NCBI GenBank assembly: GCA_003833135.1
Contig: QZLH01000210.1
Location: 1 to 45,787, forward strand
DNA: 45,787 bases
Source of the DNA: Oehlia diaphana
Lineage: Eukaryota > Glomeromycota > Glomeromycetes > Glomerales > Glomeraceae
Direction of reading: 5' to 3'
The notes under the pieces were generated by a model. It ran no database searches and was not told where the DNA came from. It was given only the letters and a program-made list of their open reading frames with translations. Position numbers and translations under genes: made by a program. This document shows positions 31,418-44,716 of this stretch, in pieces. The first letter of the stretch is position 1. The number at the start of each line of letters is the position of its first letter.

Positions 31418-32265
31418 ATGCCTTCTCCGAAACCTGGGAACATCAAACAACCTCAATCACGTCTTACTAATCGTCGTTCTTTTGGTTCAAACGATTCGAA
31501 TTACTCATCATATGATCTTGATAGCGTAGTAGAAACTATTGATAGCAAATATGATAGAAAAAATAAAGGAATTCCTAATAATGACTCACAGGATATAGGA
31601 AGCGATTATCAGCAAAATAGTAATAAAAATACTGATAATATTAACACTAATAATAACAATAATAATAACAATAATGATAATAATGTCGATAGTCCTAAAA
31701 CTTGGTGGAGTAAGATTAATCCTTCTTTGACATTAGAAAATAAAGCTAGTGTCGCTAGAGATCATTTAGGTATGTTAAAAAGTGATTTGTCTCATCGTAA
31801 ATTCATTATATTTAGTTCATACAAATTCTTCTCAACTTTTATGTTTAATTCATAGCAAATGAAAGAACATTTTTAGCCTGGCTTCGTACTTCTCTTTCAT
31901 TCATAAGTATTGGTATAGGTAAGTAAATTAATCACTATTTAAATATTTTTAAAATTAAATTATTTACTTACTTTATTTCCTTTTTCTTCCGTTCAGCGAT
32001 CACACAATTGTTTCGTTTAACCAAAATATCAGGAGATGATCAACGAGCAAATGAATATAATAAGGAGGGGAAAATATTGGGTATCATATTTATAATATTG
32101 GGTATAGTGTTTCTTTCATTTGGTATTACAAGATATTTTCATTCTCAGTACTTAATGACAAAGGGTCATTTTCCTGCTAGTAGAGGTAGTATTATAATAG
32201 GCACGATATTAACCATATTAGTTTTAGCTACCTTTTTTATTGTCATCATGACTAATGATCGCTAA
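31418..32265 (+). CDS. DUF202 three-helix membrane protein, three exons
   Basis: Exons 31418-31769, 31856-31918, 31997-32265; 227 residues. The N-terminal ~105 residues are polar and disordered with a run of Asn. The DUF202 signature begins ENKASVARDHLANERTFLAW and continues LRTSLSFISIGIAITQLFRL, spread over exons 1-3. Predicted membrane spans lie at about 124-145, 165-183 and 203-223. The family includes the membrane domain of the vacuolar polyphosphate chaperone Vtc1 and bacterial YidH proteins; whether this one belongs to a VTC complex is not decided by sequence. A vacuolar or other endomembrane location is inferred. All three exons join in frame with GTATGT and GTAAGT donors. A frame reading past exon 1 to 31855 is intron read-through. 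Confidence 0.88.
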
Positions 32266-33146
32266 TTGATAATTATTTTGCGTAGCATTTGACTTTTTTC
32301 TTATATTTATTTAATAAAGATATTTATTTATTTTGCATATTTAATTTGTATTTAAAAAAAAAAGAAACTTGGATATGGAATACTGATGATCTGCACAATT
32401 TTGGCGCTGATCTGAGATTAATTAGGTAAATCTAAAGAATAAATTTAGCCTTTCTAATTAATACCGATGTTTTTTTTAGAGATATGTTTTTTAATCTAAA
32501 GATGGTTATTAGTTGTCTTATCAGATGAGTTAGTTACACATCCATCATATTGATATTATTTTACGTAATATTAATATATTAGTTTAACTATTTTACAAAT
32601 AATTATGCTCAGCTGTTCGGCTTTATTTTTACGGTTCCGAGATTTATTTTAGAATTTGTTTATTTTACGAGGTATTGACCTTATACATGTATTAGTTTAA
32701 AAAAGGGTTAGAAAAATTATAATTTTAATATTAATATTAAAAAAAAAAAAAAATAGTCCGTATATTTTTATCGTAATATTTTGTTAATATAAATCTGATA
32801 ATTGGGGGGTTTTTTTTTAATGTTATTATATTAAAAGTAAATTTAAAACTATGTGATAATTTAGAGTTTGGATCCGTGTATTCATTTATCTTACCGGATA
32901 TATATTCGTAATAAAATTTAATATCCGTAATCCATATAAAATAAAAAAAATTGAACGGATAATCCATATTCATGTTATCCATAACACGGATAACGGACAA
33001 TGCATATAAAGAATATAACGGAAATGATGTAATATTTTATATCAAGTTATTTATAATTTTGCTGATCTAAAATTCAAATCCCCAAATCATTTCAACTTAC
33101 AATTTCAGTCTAGTATCCAAGAAAGGTCCAGAAGGAAGTACATTTA

Positions 33147-33270
33147 TGGGAAGAAAAGAGTAAGAAATAAAAGAAAGGGAAATAATAAGAAAGGAAAAGG
33201 GAAAAATATAAAAGAAAAGTTAAAAGGATAAAGGAAAAGGATATAAGAGAGGAAAAAGGCAGAAAAAAAT
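33147..33270 (+). other. Polypurine tract
   Basis: Nearly only A and G for about 120 bases (GGGAAGAAAAGAGTAAGAAA and similar), with the opposite strand polypyrimidine. Such strand asymmetry can form triplex or other unusual DNA, but no function is shown. Confidence 0.6.
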
Positions 33271-33619
33271 ATTTAAAAAAATTCAAGTTTAATCCATTTT
33301 TATAAAATTTTAGTATTTATTTTTATTAAAAAAAAACTTCTATATCTTATCCAAAATTTTGGATTATTATATAAATCAATCTGATTGGTCAATATTAAAA
33401 TATGTTAACTTTAAAATTAGGGTATGAATAGATTGTTTAATATTAATAAATTCATTAATATTTAAATTTACTGATTATAATCCTTATAATTATTTAATGT
33501 ATAATATTTATATTTATAAAATAAAATTAATGATTTAAGAAGTTAATTACTTATTATCAATAATAATTGAAAATATAAATTAATGAAATTTTACTTTTTT
33601 TTTTTTTCTTTTAAAATTT

Positions 33620-33787
33620 CTTTACTAAAAATGGCTAATTTTTTGAGATATTTTTATAGATTTAGATACAATACAATTACAAAATAATAACAAAGGTATA
33701 ATAAAAATATTCTGATATTAATTGTATTTTAGTAGTATTTTAAAATTATTATAAAATCATTTTAAAAAATTGGTCTTTTTAGTAAAG
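33620..33787. mobile_element. Dispersed AT-rich MITE copy 2, compact
   Basis: Terminal inverted repeats CTTTACTAAAAATGGCTAAT and AATTGGTCTTTTTAGTAAAG bound 168 bp. The interior is the reverse complement of 11561-11720, so two copies of one family lie 22 kb apart in opposite orientation. Confidence 0.65.
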
Positions 33788-35097
33788 TTTTAAATTACTT
33801 TTTTTTTACTATATAAGAATTATTAGTTTTATTTTAATTGTATAATATTATAATTTATTATTACTAGCCAAAAATACAATTAAACTATTAATATTACTAT
33901 ACAAAGAATTGGTTATATCAGATATTATTAATTTATAAATAGTTAATAGAAATGTTAATTATAATAAAAATGTAATAAATGAATTTAAAATATTATTTTT
34001 TCATATTATTTTATTTATTATATAATCTTATTATATACTTTTAATTTGAAATTTGAGTAATTCAGAAAGATTTGCATTTTCAAAAAATATATAATTATTT
34101 TAATATTGCTATGGACTGTTGCAAAAGATTTGTATCTTAAATATAGCGTTGATATAAAAAATTTTTTTATATAATTTTTTTTTTTATTTAAATTTTACCA
34201 GTACATATTGGGAAAGATATAATATAAATATTAAATTAAATCATGTGATTATTATCAGTATTACTATGAGTGTCAAATTTTTTATCAATTAATTGTATGC
34301 TTTTGCTAAACTTAAAATATTTCCTTGATATTTTTAATTAAAATGCATCTAAAAGTGTATTTCTAATGAATAAGAGGTTTAAATAGGAACTTAAATGCAT
34401 AACTTTACCATTTATAACTGACCAAACATTTTCAATAAATTGGAATTCACAATGGTAATGAGAGGTAAAATTAATTTCTTAAAGAAGTTTTTATTTAAAA
34501 AAGTTGTATTATTTTTTAGTAAGAATATATCATAGGATATATAAAAAAAGTTGCTCAGCTGTTTATTAAAACTCAAAATTTTTATACACAAAAGTTACAG
34601 AATAGTTTCATTAGGTTGCAAGATTGATTAAGAGCTTATGCAGTGTAAAAGTATTGTCACTGTAGCTGTTCTAATCTAAAATAACACTCTAAACTGTATC
34701 CTTTCTATTATGTTCAACATTTCAGCAACTTACTTGCGTAATGTGATCTTCTGATAGTTCTTTTTTGTAGAAGTAGACCCTAAAAAATAGTTGTACACAT
34801 CTATTTTTATCAATTTTTTATTAATATTTAATGGTATACTATTCCATTTTATGGAAGAACTATATGTGGTAAGATAATAAAAATTTTAATGAAATATTTG
34901 TTTTAAGATGGACTAATATATATATTTTTTTCAGCCCATCTTATTTTAATTATATGGTACATTTCTTAGTATAAATCCTTTCATTTTAAATGAGGTACAA
35001 ATCTTTTTGCAATGGCCCATATATATTTTTATTATATTCTGAATTTTTGGAATATATATTTAAAGTTTAAAACTGGATACTATGACATAAAAATGAT

Positions 35098-35700
35098 TTT
35101 TAATTTATATTAAAACTTCCATTTGAAATTAGAATATTCAAATATTCATTTGTAAATCTTGTGAAATTAGATATTCAAATATAGTAAAGTAATATTCAAA
35201 TATATCAATAGATTTGAATGTAATACATAGATTTGAATATACCAGTAAGATTCATATACAGTAGATTCAAATGCTATGTAATTCAAATATGAAGTAGAGA
35301 CCCAATTTTTTTTAAAGAGTAAAGAGGTATTTTCAGAAATTTCTTTTTTATATAAATCTTGTAATATGATAAATAAGTATATAATATATAGTATCATCAT
35401 AATTTATGTAAAAATATAAAAATAATTTTAATAAATTTTTTTGCAAAATACAAAATTACTATAAAAAAATATTAATTGAATTTTTACATTTCTGTAATAT
35501 TTAATAAATATTTGATGAATTCAATAAATTTAAAATTACATAAAATTTGTGAGATTTGAATATCTGTTTTAGATTTGAATATCCATTTGAGATTCAAATA
35601 TAAGGTGAAATTTGAATCATATTCAAATTTATATTTCAAAAACTTTCAAATATTTGAATTTCACTATGACTTTTAAATGGAAGCTTTAATTTATATATTA
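35098..35700. mobile_element. ATTCAAAT-rich inverted-repeat element
   Basis: The ends carry AAAACTTCCATTTGAAA (left) and the complement of TTTTAAATGGAAGCTTTAAT (right). The outer ~150 bp on both sides are crowded with ATTCAAAT and ATTTGAAT boxes, while the centre lacks them. This fits a non-autonomous element with subterminal repeats; boundaries are approximate. Confidence 0.5.
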
Positions 35701-36082
35701 ATTAAAATAAACAGTATTACTTTTTAAAACTATATGACTTCAAAATTTTTTTTTTATATAATAAAAATAAAATATTTTTAATAAAAATAATTTATTTATA
35801 TTTCTTTTTTATATTTAAATATAAAAATAAATTTTTCTTACATAAATGAAATTTAATATTCTTATATTTCAAAATTATAAATTATTAAAAATGTTAAAAA
35901 AAAATAATATTTCTCTTAAAGTATTAAGTAAATTTATAAAGAAGACAAAATTACTTATAAATTATACATATGGGCTGATTTGTCTACCTTTAATTAAAAT
36001 ATTGATTTTATTACATTTTTATTATACAAAATAGTAAATATTTCTTTTAAATTAATATAATTCTTAGTACTTACTATATATG

Positions 36083-36403
36083 TTAAAAATTTGTATCTCA
36101 ACTTTAAACGTAAATATCTCCAGATCCAATGATCCAATCAGCAAGCTCTTTTTTTCGTTCATATAGACCAGATCTAGGGCTTTCCAAAGAGCATAAATTT
36201 ATAAAAAATGAATCAGTGGATCCTAAGATATTTGCATTTAAACATGTTAAAAAGTTCATACTTCAACTTTAAACGTAAATATCTCCAAATCTAATGATTC
36301 AATTGGCAAGCTCTTTTTTCGCCTATAAATTCCAGAACAAGGGCTTTCCAACAAGCCTAAAATTATAAAAATGATCTTGATATATTTGCGTTTAAAGATG
36401 GTA
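36083..36403. repeat. Tandem duplication of a ~160-bp unit with inverted ends
   Basis: CAACTTTAAACGTAAATATC at 36099 recurs at 36263, followed by AAGCTCTTTTTTTCG and GGGCTTTCCAA in both. Each unit also ends with the near complement GATATTTGCATTTAAA or GATATATTTGCGTTTAAA, so each is a small MITE-like palindrome. Confidence 0.7.
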
Positions 36404-37714
36404 ATACAAACTCTGATATAAAAAATTATTTTTATTGTTTGAAAGTATCTATTATGATACCATCTTTTATATGATATTTTTATTAAATTTTTATAAACAT
36501 TTATAGCTACTAAGACTATATAAATTTTTATTTTATATTTTATTAAAATATACTACTTTTTAAAAATATATGTTAAAAATTCCATATATATGAGAAATGG
36601 GTTGATTTTTTGGTATTACAAACCAATTTTGAGTAACAAAAAAATTGTGAAAATCAATTCAATAATTCTTTAATGCAGAGTAAATAATGAATTTTAATTT
36701 TTTTTGTTAAAAATTATATATATTTTTTTTAAAAAAAATGATTTGCATAATATTATTTTTATATATTTAATTTAAAAGTGATTTTTTAAGTATAATATTA
36801 ACTGTTAATATTAATATTTAATATAATTTAATATTTTTGATATATTTTAATTTATTTATTCAGTATAGTAAATAATTAGAAAAAATTATAAATTATAAAA
36901 TTATAAATTATAATAAAATTCTAAATATTTCTTATTTAATTCAGTAAATCCATATAGTCAAATTTTTAATTTATAATAATTTAACTATTATTAGTAATAG
37001 AAATGCAAATTTACTATTATTAAATTTCTTTTATTAAAAATAAATCTAATGATATAAAATTTATTAAAATTTAGTTAGTAGATTATTTAAAAAATAGAAA
37101 TATATAGAACAAGAAATTTTGAAAAAATATTTCTAAAATAAGGAATTTAATAATTTTATATAGTTAATAAGCAATTTTTATAACTAATTATTTATATATT
37201 ATTTGAATTCTATTATAATTAGTCATAATTAGTAATTAAAATAATTAGTATAATTATAAATTTATAAATATAATGTATTTCAGTATTTATTTTTTTTGAT
37301 TTAAATAATAAATAAATAAAATAATTTCTTTTTTAATTATAATTATAAAATAAATTTTTTTTAGATTATAATTTTTATTATAATAAAAGCAATTGATAAA
37401 GTAAAGAGTTAAAAATTGTAAATAATAAATTCATATTTATAAAAAATATTTTAAATTTAAAATATTATTGAAATTTATTTTAAATTGTAAAAACTTAATT
37501 TTTATGAAATTTTAACTATAAAGCATATATTTGATAAAATATACTATTAATAGGATAGATAACAGTAATACTAAAAGTGTTTTAAAATATAAAAAAAAAA
37601 ATGAAAATTATAAAATATACCAGTAATATGTTGAATATTATATTATATAATATTAATTTATAGTATTACATAATTATTTATTTTACAATACCAATGCTAG
37701 TAACATATTCTTTT

Positions 37715-38370
37715 ATTGAAAATGTTACTAACATTCCTTTTCTTAGGAACAACCTTATTAATATTGCAATGTAAGTAGTTAGGTTAATTTTTTTTATGAG
37801 TTTCCTTTCTTTTTTTAGTTAAGAATATAACTAATATCTGCTTTATTTAGAAATGGACTTAAACTTCAAACTGAATTTTGACATTGCAAGATGAATAAAT
37901 AAGTTAGTTTTTTTTCATGAATTTTTTTTTTTAGTCAAAAATATTACTAATATTTCCTTTTTTTTTAAAAAAAAAAAAGATCTTAAACTTTGAATCTAAA
38001 CTTTAATATAAGCAAATAAATAGTTTGATCTTTTTCATAAAATTTCATTTCTTTTTTAGTTTGAGAATATTACTAATATTTCCCTTTCCTTTTTTTTAGG
38101 AATAACCTTAAACTTCAAACTGGATTTTAACATTACAAGGTGATATATAGATTGATTTTTTTGTAAAGTTTCATTTCTTTTTTTTGATTTGAAAATATTA
38201 TTAATATTCCCTTTTTTTTTTTTTAGAAATAGCTTGAACTTTAATCTAAAGGACTTTAAATTGTAAAATGAACAGGTATTTTATTATTTGTTTGTCTTTT
38301 TTTTAATTTGGAAATGATCTCTAATGTTCTTTCTTTTTTTAGAAATAACTTTGAACTGAACTTTAAATTA
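37715..38370. repeat. Degenerate ~110-120-bp tandem repeat with poly-pyrimidine tracts
   Basis: About five to six copies of AATATTACTAATATTTCC, a T run ending in TTTTTTTAG, GAATAACCTTAAACTTCAAA, ACTGGATTTTAACATTGCAA and GATTTTTTTCATGAATTTC. The T-run-plus-AG resembles a 3' splice site repeated in series, though no exons are visible. Confidence 0.65.
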
Positions 38371-38820
38371 TTTTTTTTTATTTTTGTTAATCTTAGTATA
38401 GTGGTTTCATTTGGTCTTTTTTGTTTTTTTAACTCTTGGTAAAATGGCTTTGTTTATGATGTAATTTGTTAATTATTCTTAATAACTTCATATAGGATGT
38501 AATTACCTTGATCTTTTATCTTTTTATTAATTATTTTTGATAGCTTTATTATGAATATAAACTTATAATTAGTGTTCTGCACAAATCAAATTTTTCTTCT
38601 AAAATTCAATTTAATTTGGACTTGATTCATCTTTAAATAATTATAATAAAAATATTTGTGAAAATTTGGTTGTTTTTTTTATGAAATTTTTTTTTAAAAA
38701 ATTTAGTTTTTTTGTTTTTTGTTTTTTTTTTGCTTTTTTCATGAAAATTTCATGATTTTTTGTGAAATTTTTATGGCAAAATTTTTTGGCTTAATAATTG
38801 ATTAAATCATGGGACTCTGC

Positions 38821-38890
38821 TCCGCTTTAGAATTTACCCCAGTATCGCCCTAAGATTTCTAGGGGCGACGCTGGGGAAGATCCGCTTTAG
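38821..38890. repeat. GC-rich hairpin bracketed by a direct repeat
   Basis: CCCCAGTATCGCCCTA pairs with TAGGGGCGACGCTGGGG (38837-38876). TCCGCTTTAG occurs on both sides (38821-38830 and 38881-38890). It is conspicuous in AT-rich flanks and may be a miniature inserted element. Confidence 0.65.
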
Positions 38891-39607
38891 TAGATCACTT
38901 AATTTACGGCCAAAATTAAAAAATCACGTGACACTAGCGATAATAGCAAACTCCAATATACATACAGCATATATATTGTATTTTAAAGAAATTTTAAGCC
39001 TAAAACTTTTAAAAAAAATCTCAAGAAGCTGCCAGTATACCAGATACTATTTGAATCACTTACTATAATTAAATTTTCTTAATAGATGATTCTAATGGTA
39101 TAATCTCAACCATTAGATACTGAAATATTCAATATAATTATACAATTTAAAATTTTAAACTTGACAAACTTAAGTTTAGGCTAAAACCTATATAACTTAT
39201 GTAAATTATGTTACTATGCTACTATACTATTTGAGGATACGTTGAAACTATTATAACTATTATAATAAAAAAACATTATGTATAAAATTGTTAAAATTGT
39301 TTCGTTATAAAAAAGTGGCTGGATAATTTGGCAAAAATTTGGGATTATCGGCATAAAAGATGCATCTGTAGAGATCTTTGAAAGCATTGTATAACAAAAG
39401 ACTAGAAATTGTTCTTGAAAAGAATACGAAAATTACTAAGGGTAAAATATGACAATGAGTTGCATTATACACAATGCATAGCGTTCTAAACAATACGTTG
39501 AATAATTTTATTAGAATAGCTTATAGCTTATTTATCTTTTATTTCGTCTTGTGATCTTATATTATGTCAAATTAAGTATCTATCAATTATCGAAAACAGT
39601 TGTTTGA

Positions 39608-42600
39608 TTATGAGTCAACATTTAAAACTCCTTGACCTCTTTCAGGATCTTGTAATCTATGTACACGAACATCAGGACCAGGCGAAACACTGCTCGCGTC
39701 CTGTGGAGTAATCAAAATATATTGTATGCGATCTGCAACACGTGCCGACTCGATCTATTTTTTATATGGTAAAAATTTTATTAAGACACGTAGAGTTTTA
39801 AGACAGATATTCTTTATATTTACCATCATTTTCATGCTTATCCTACGGTTAACAGCGTCCATAAAAACATCAAACTCGTCAAGGCTTTAAAGTATAAATA
39901 AACAGAATTAAAATTGATTAGGGTAATAAATGGAAGACAGCTTTATAATCTTACCAACGGATAGGACATCCCAAAGCATCCCAAAGAGCCAATAATAAGC
40001 AAATAGTGGAGAAAGACTTTTCTCCGCCAGAAAGGGATTTCGGATCCTTGTCGTTATTTTGATTTAGTTGGTCATCAATTTGAACCTATATATCAACATT
40101 TTATATATCAACATTTTATTAGCTGCAATTTTTTTCATAATTTTCATAAAGGGGACAATTATTCAAAAATTTACGAACTCTCAGGGACAATTTATTACTC
40201 TGGTGGTCAAAGTCCAATTTTCCCGAATAACCACGTTTAGATAGTTGCATCGAAAATTGTATCCTCGCTCGAACAGCAATAAACGTTCTAAAAAAATGCC
40301 ACTTATGCATGCGATCATGCAAAGCCCGTCTGAGTTCCTAATATTATAATAAATTAATAAAATTTGAACTTGTTATTTTACAACATTGAAGAAAAACATT
40401 TTTAACGTTAACAAATACATTGATTAATCGATCCATAAACTTTATCTCATTACTCGCATTACGATAAGCATCTCGTGCAGCAGACATAGCTGATGAAACT
40501 TCTTCGAGACTTGCACCATGTCTTTGAGAGGGAAGAGGAAAGTCAAAAAGGTTATAAGATTCTAAGCTATTACCGAAATCATTCAAAATTTTTAAAAACG
40601 CACTCTCTTTCTTTCTCTCTCAATCGAGTACTAATTTCTTTTATTTCACGATCAAGTTCATGTGCTGGCTTCATAACTTCGACTCGTTCAGGGCAATAAG
40701 CTTTTGCTTGATCTATCCATTCCTGTATATTCAAAACATTGGCAATTGCATATAATTATATAATAAAGTTATAAATATACTTAAATTTAATAAATGAAAT
40801 AATAAATACCTCAAGAATACGTTTTTTTTTATCAACTTCAGATGAAATTGACGCAATCCTTTCTTTTTCTGACGCTAATTTGTTTTCCCAGTGTTTTTTG
40901 CTAACTTCGCTCTTTACTCGTATTCGAACCTTTTCTTCAATATTTGCCTTTTTTTGATAAACGAAAAGATAAAAACATATGAATATATACATATATATAT
41001 AGTATGAAGTATAATATCGGAGTTACTATTCACAACTCACGCCAAGACTTTCAGCCTCGCTTGACAGTGAATCCAGTCTCTGCTGAATATCTTCAAATTC
41101 ATTCTCTAAAGGTTCATGTTCTTGAGTTATTTTTACCATTTTTCTTTGAATATTGGTATATTGTCCCTTATACATTTCAATCTCGCGCTCAGTTTCCTGC
41201 GGAAATGTGATTATTTAGAATAGTAATATTGATCAATTACATAACAAATCAACATTTTAAATATTATACTTTTATAACTTCTTCAAGAGCGGCGATGTTT
41301 GCTGGTACATCTTGCTAATATAAATAAATAATTTAGTACAAATAACTTATTAATATATTGATGTAAATGATAATTAACCTGCATATCATCTTTTAGTTGT
41401 AGAATTTTGTTATATAATTCTTTTTCTTCCTGATGATCGTCTTGTAATTTGCACTACAAAATTGAATGAATAAATTATTATTTTTTTTACATATAAATAT
41501 ATCAATATTTTAGTATATTACTTGTAAAATCCTTTTTTCATCATTTGCTTTTTTCAATTCAAATTTAGCTCTCTCCAGTTCAGTCTTGTAACGATTAGAT
41601 GTTTCTTTAGTATCTGATAACTTCTTTTCCGTATCTCTAAATCATTTAATAGGAATAATAAGACTAGTTATTTCTTAAAATCTTTTTACTAAACAATAAT
41701 AATGCGATAATTCACCGAATCTGGCGATCAATATCTTGATTAAATCTTGCTGGTCCTCTGTACTTATTGATAGATTGTGTTGAATATCCACCACCCCTGA
41801 AAGTACGATGTTTTGAAAAGTTAATAATGGAATTTAAATTATAACACAAAATTACTTACTTATGACCAACTTTATATCCATCGATAGTGTAACAACCCTC
41901 AACATTACGAGGAAACCCTTTTCCATTGTTATACATTATTTTATCGGCTTCCGCGCGATTTTCTACAAGAATTATCGATTCAATTCGATTATTATTGATG
42001 AGACGACGTTTAACATTTTCATTATCAATCTACAAAAATGTATCGTATTAAATTAGACTAAAGATCAAATTTAAGTAATGGTATAAAACATCGACTAATA
42101 TAGACACAAACTCTCAGTGATCGTAAAATGGTAAGAAATCGTTCATCCGGTTCTCCTATTGTGTAATCGAAACGATCATCCTCGCCGACAATAATTGGTG
42201 AATCACTAAGAAAGAATAATATAAAATTTAAGAATTTCATACATAGATAAAGAAAAACTATATTATTATACTATTTTTACCACTTATATCTTTTCATTAT
42301 GTCTGCCAAAAGCCTTTGGTCATTGTGATTATTAACAGCAAACGTACTCAAAGTATTACCGATTACAGATTCAAGAGTTTCGCTCCATTCCGGTTTTAGC
42401 AATTTAATAAACAACCCAAAAGGTCCCACAGGTTTTCTATGCCATCTACGCTCTCTATTAATAGCGCTAAGAACATCAGGTATTGCTTGACCAAAAATCT
42501 TGAGATGATCACTCTTCTGATCACTTAATTGTTGCAAAAGTCTTTCATAACGTATAATTTCTTCTTGACATCTTTGAAGTTGACCTTCCCAAGACAATTT

Positions 42601-44716
42601 TTGACTTTGGATGTGATCAATTTTTTCTTCAAGCTCAGTTAATTGTGATTTACATTGCTTCTGTCCTTCTATTAATGCTGCATGTTGTTCTTCTGATACT
42701 TTAATAGCGTTTATTATTTCGTTACGTTTTTGGAGATTATCATCCTTAAGTTTTGATGTTTCCTCGTTTATTCTTTGTTGATGTCTTTCAACATCTTGTT
42801 TTAGGCTTTTAATAGAATCATTGATTTCTCTTTCTTCGTTCTATAGGCGATGCATATATTTTACGTTAATATACAAATCGTTCAATCTTTCAAATTTCTC
42901 TTTACCTTTAGTTCGTTTAGTTGCTTCACTTTATCTCTGATATGAGCATTTAATTCTTTTTTCTTTTCTTTCAAAGGATTGATAGAAATATTTGTCAAAC
43001 TATGATATTTTTGTTCCAAATCAAGGACAATTGTATTAATTTCTTCAAAATCAGCCTACATTAATTATGAAACAGAATTAAAGATTAGAAAACTCTGCTG
43101 TAAGGTGTTCTTGTATATGATTTCTGTAACTGCCTTTTTTTTTAAAAGCGTCGCGATTACTCGTAATATAATAATGAACGAACATAATTATTCTTACCTC
43201 CTCCTTTTCGAGTTTTTCTTGCAAATTCGGTAAACGTTTCATGGCCCGTTGTAAATTCCTTTCGGCGCCATTAACGATCCGTTCTTGTTCTTCAACCTGA
43301 GCCCAAGCCATTTGTTCCTTCAATGAAGAGAGGGACTTTTCAAGTTCACGAGCTCTTTGCATGTCCTTAAATCTTGCTTCTGCTTCTTTCGCCTCTTTGA
43401 GAAGGTCAGGTAGAATTTCACTCTTGTATTTGATGATTTCACTTGTAGTAGCTATACTTTCGCGAATAAGTTCGTAATCAGAACTCAATTGAGCTAAAAG
43501 TGTTCCTTTCATGAAGAACTTATGAAAAAATATTTTAAATATTAATAAATTTGTAACTGCGATTCAATATTTCATAAATGAAAATATACCTTATATTTAT
43601 CTTCGGGACTTGATGTGTGTAAAAATTGACGTGCAGTATCTTGAGATAACACATTCAAAGGGTTATCTACTTGTATCGCCATATGATCCAAGATTGCGTT
43701 CAAATCTTCTCGTTTTGTGGAAACTGTCTTTCCATCTTGAGTTTTTAACTTGTATCCATTACTTCCATCACGAGTAATTCGACGTTCAATAATGATTGAA
43801 TCGCCATATATTTCATGACGAAAAGCGTCTTCTCCACGATTTCGAAGCTTCAAAGTAATTTGTGCAACACTTTAAAATATACATGGAATGAGTTTTTTTC
43901 GTTAGCGAAACAGAAAAAGAGGATAAACATATATTAATTACTTGGCTCCTTCACGAATAAGCGATTTTAAATTTGAAGCACGATTTGTAACATTAGCTTT
44001 TCCCCCAAGGCAGACCGTGATTCCTGTTAAAATTGCACTTTTTCCACCTGAACAAAATAACAAAATTTAGTAAATCGAGTTGTAAAAGGAAATAAAAATC
44101 AATATATCCAACATCACACTTACTTCCATTATGTCCTATAATGAAATTGATTTTAGGACCAAAAGACACTTTAAGTAATTTATGGCACATAAAATGAACT
44201 AATTCAATTGATTCAATAACGGCCGATTCTGCCGTAGACTAAATAATAACAATAATTTAATTGATTAAAACTGTTGATATTGTTAATTCTGTATTTAATA
44301 ATAATTAAATTCTTTACCCCATTATTCCTTTTGCGAAGCATTGTTCTTTCAAATTTTTCAAATTCCTCAACAACCTCATCGTTTTCAAAATTATCTTCTT
44401 CTATTATATTGTTAGGAAACGCGCTTATCTCTTCTGTTGTTGAGCGACGAGCGCGTTTTGGATTAATATACCTTGATTTTGACTTAAACCTTGACCTAGC
44501 TTGACGCTTTCATATTGTCGTAAATTAAATTTTAGTATACTAAATTGGACAATAATTTTACTTGGCTCAGAGCCAAGTGCCTGTTTCCACTTCTATAATT
44601 GAGGTTTTCGAAGCAGTGAAATATGAATAAATATTACTTACTTGATCGTCAGTTGACTCAGCCTCCTCTATTTCACTTTCAATGATTTCCCGATATTGTC
44701 TTTTTGAAGACGACAT
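39608..44716 (-). CDS. SMC6: SMC6, structural maintenance of chromosomes protein 6, 22 exons
   Basis: Exons: 44716-44642, 44506-44318, 44238-44124, 44047-43942, 43869-43590, 43518-43198, 43055-42906, 42840-42281, 42205-42112, 42029-41860, 41796-41716, 41636-41522, 41453-41379, 41314-41270, 41196-41041, 40947-40810, 40722-40604, 40521-40419, 40337-40179, 40085-39955, 39884-39824, 39754-39608; 1129 residues, in frame. Walker A GHNGSGKS (123-130) is split by intron 3. Two coiled-coil arms flank a hinge (about 545-710, beginning GPFGLFIKLL). The ABC signature LSGGEKS starts at 1035 and Walker B LDEFDVFMD at 1062. The spacing and short N terminus fit SMC6, the Smc5/6-complex ATPase acting in recombinational repair and rDNA stability. 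Two donors are unusual (GTTTGT, GTGCGT) but keep frame. An ACGCGT box is 88 bp upstream. Confidence 0.93.

Larger units (their letters stand above)
32266..39607. other. 7.3-kb AT-rich gene-free region
   Basis: No gene is supported. It holds the 3' flank of the DUF202 gene, a GGAT/ATCC-rich patch (32870-33005, with hairpin GTTATCCATAACACGGATAAC), a polypurine stretch, several inverted or tandem repeats listed separately, and the SMC6 3' flank. Short open frames (35167-35400, 35846-36034) are AT-rich chance frames. Confidence 0.6.

Noticed and set aside
35846..36034. 62-residue plus-strand frame
   Set aside because: Low-complexity AT-rich frame with no supporting evidence.
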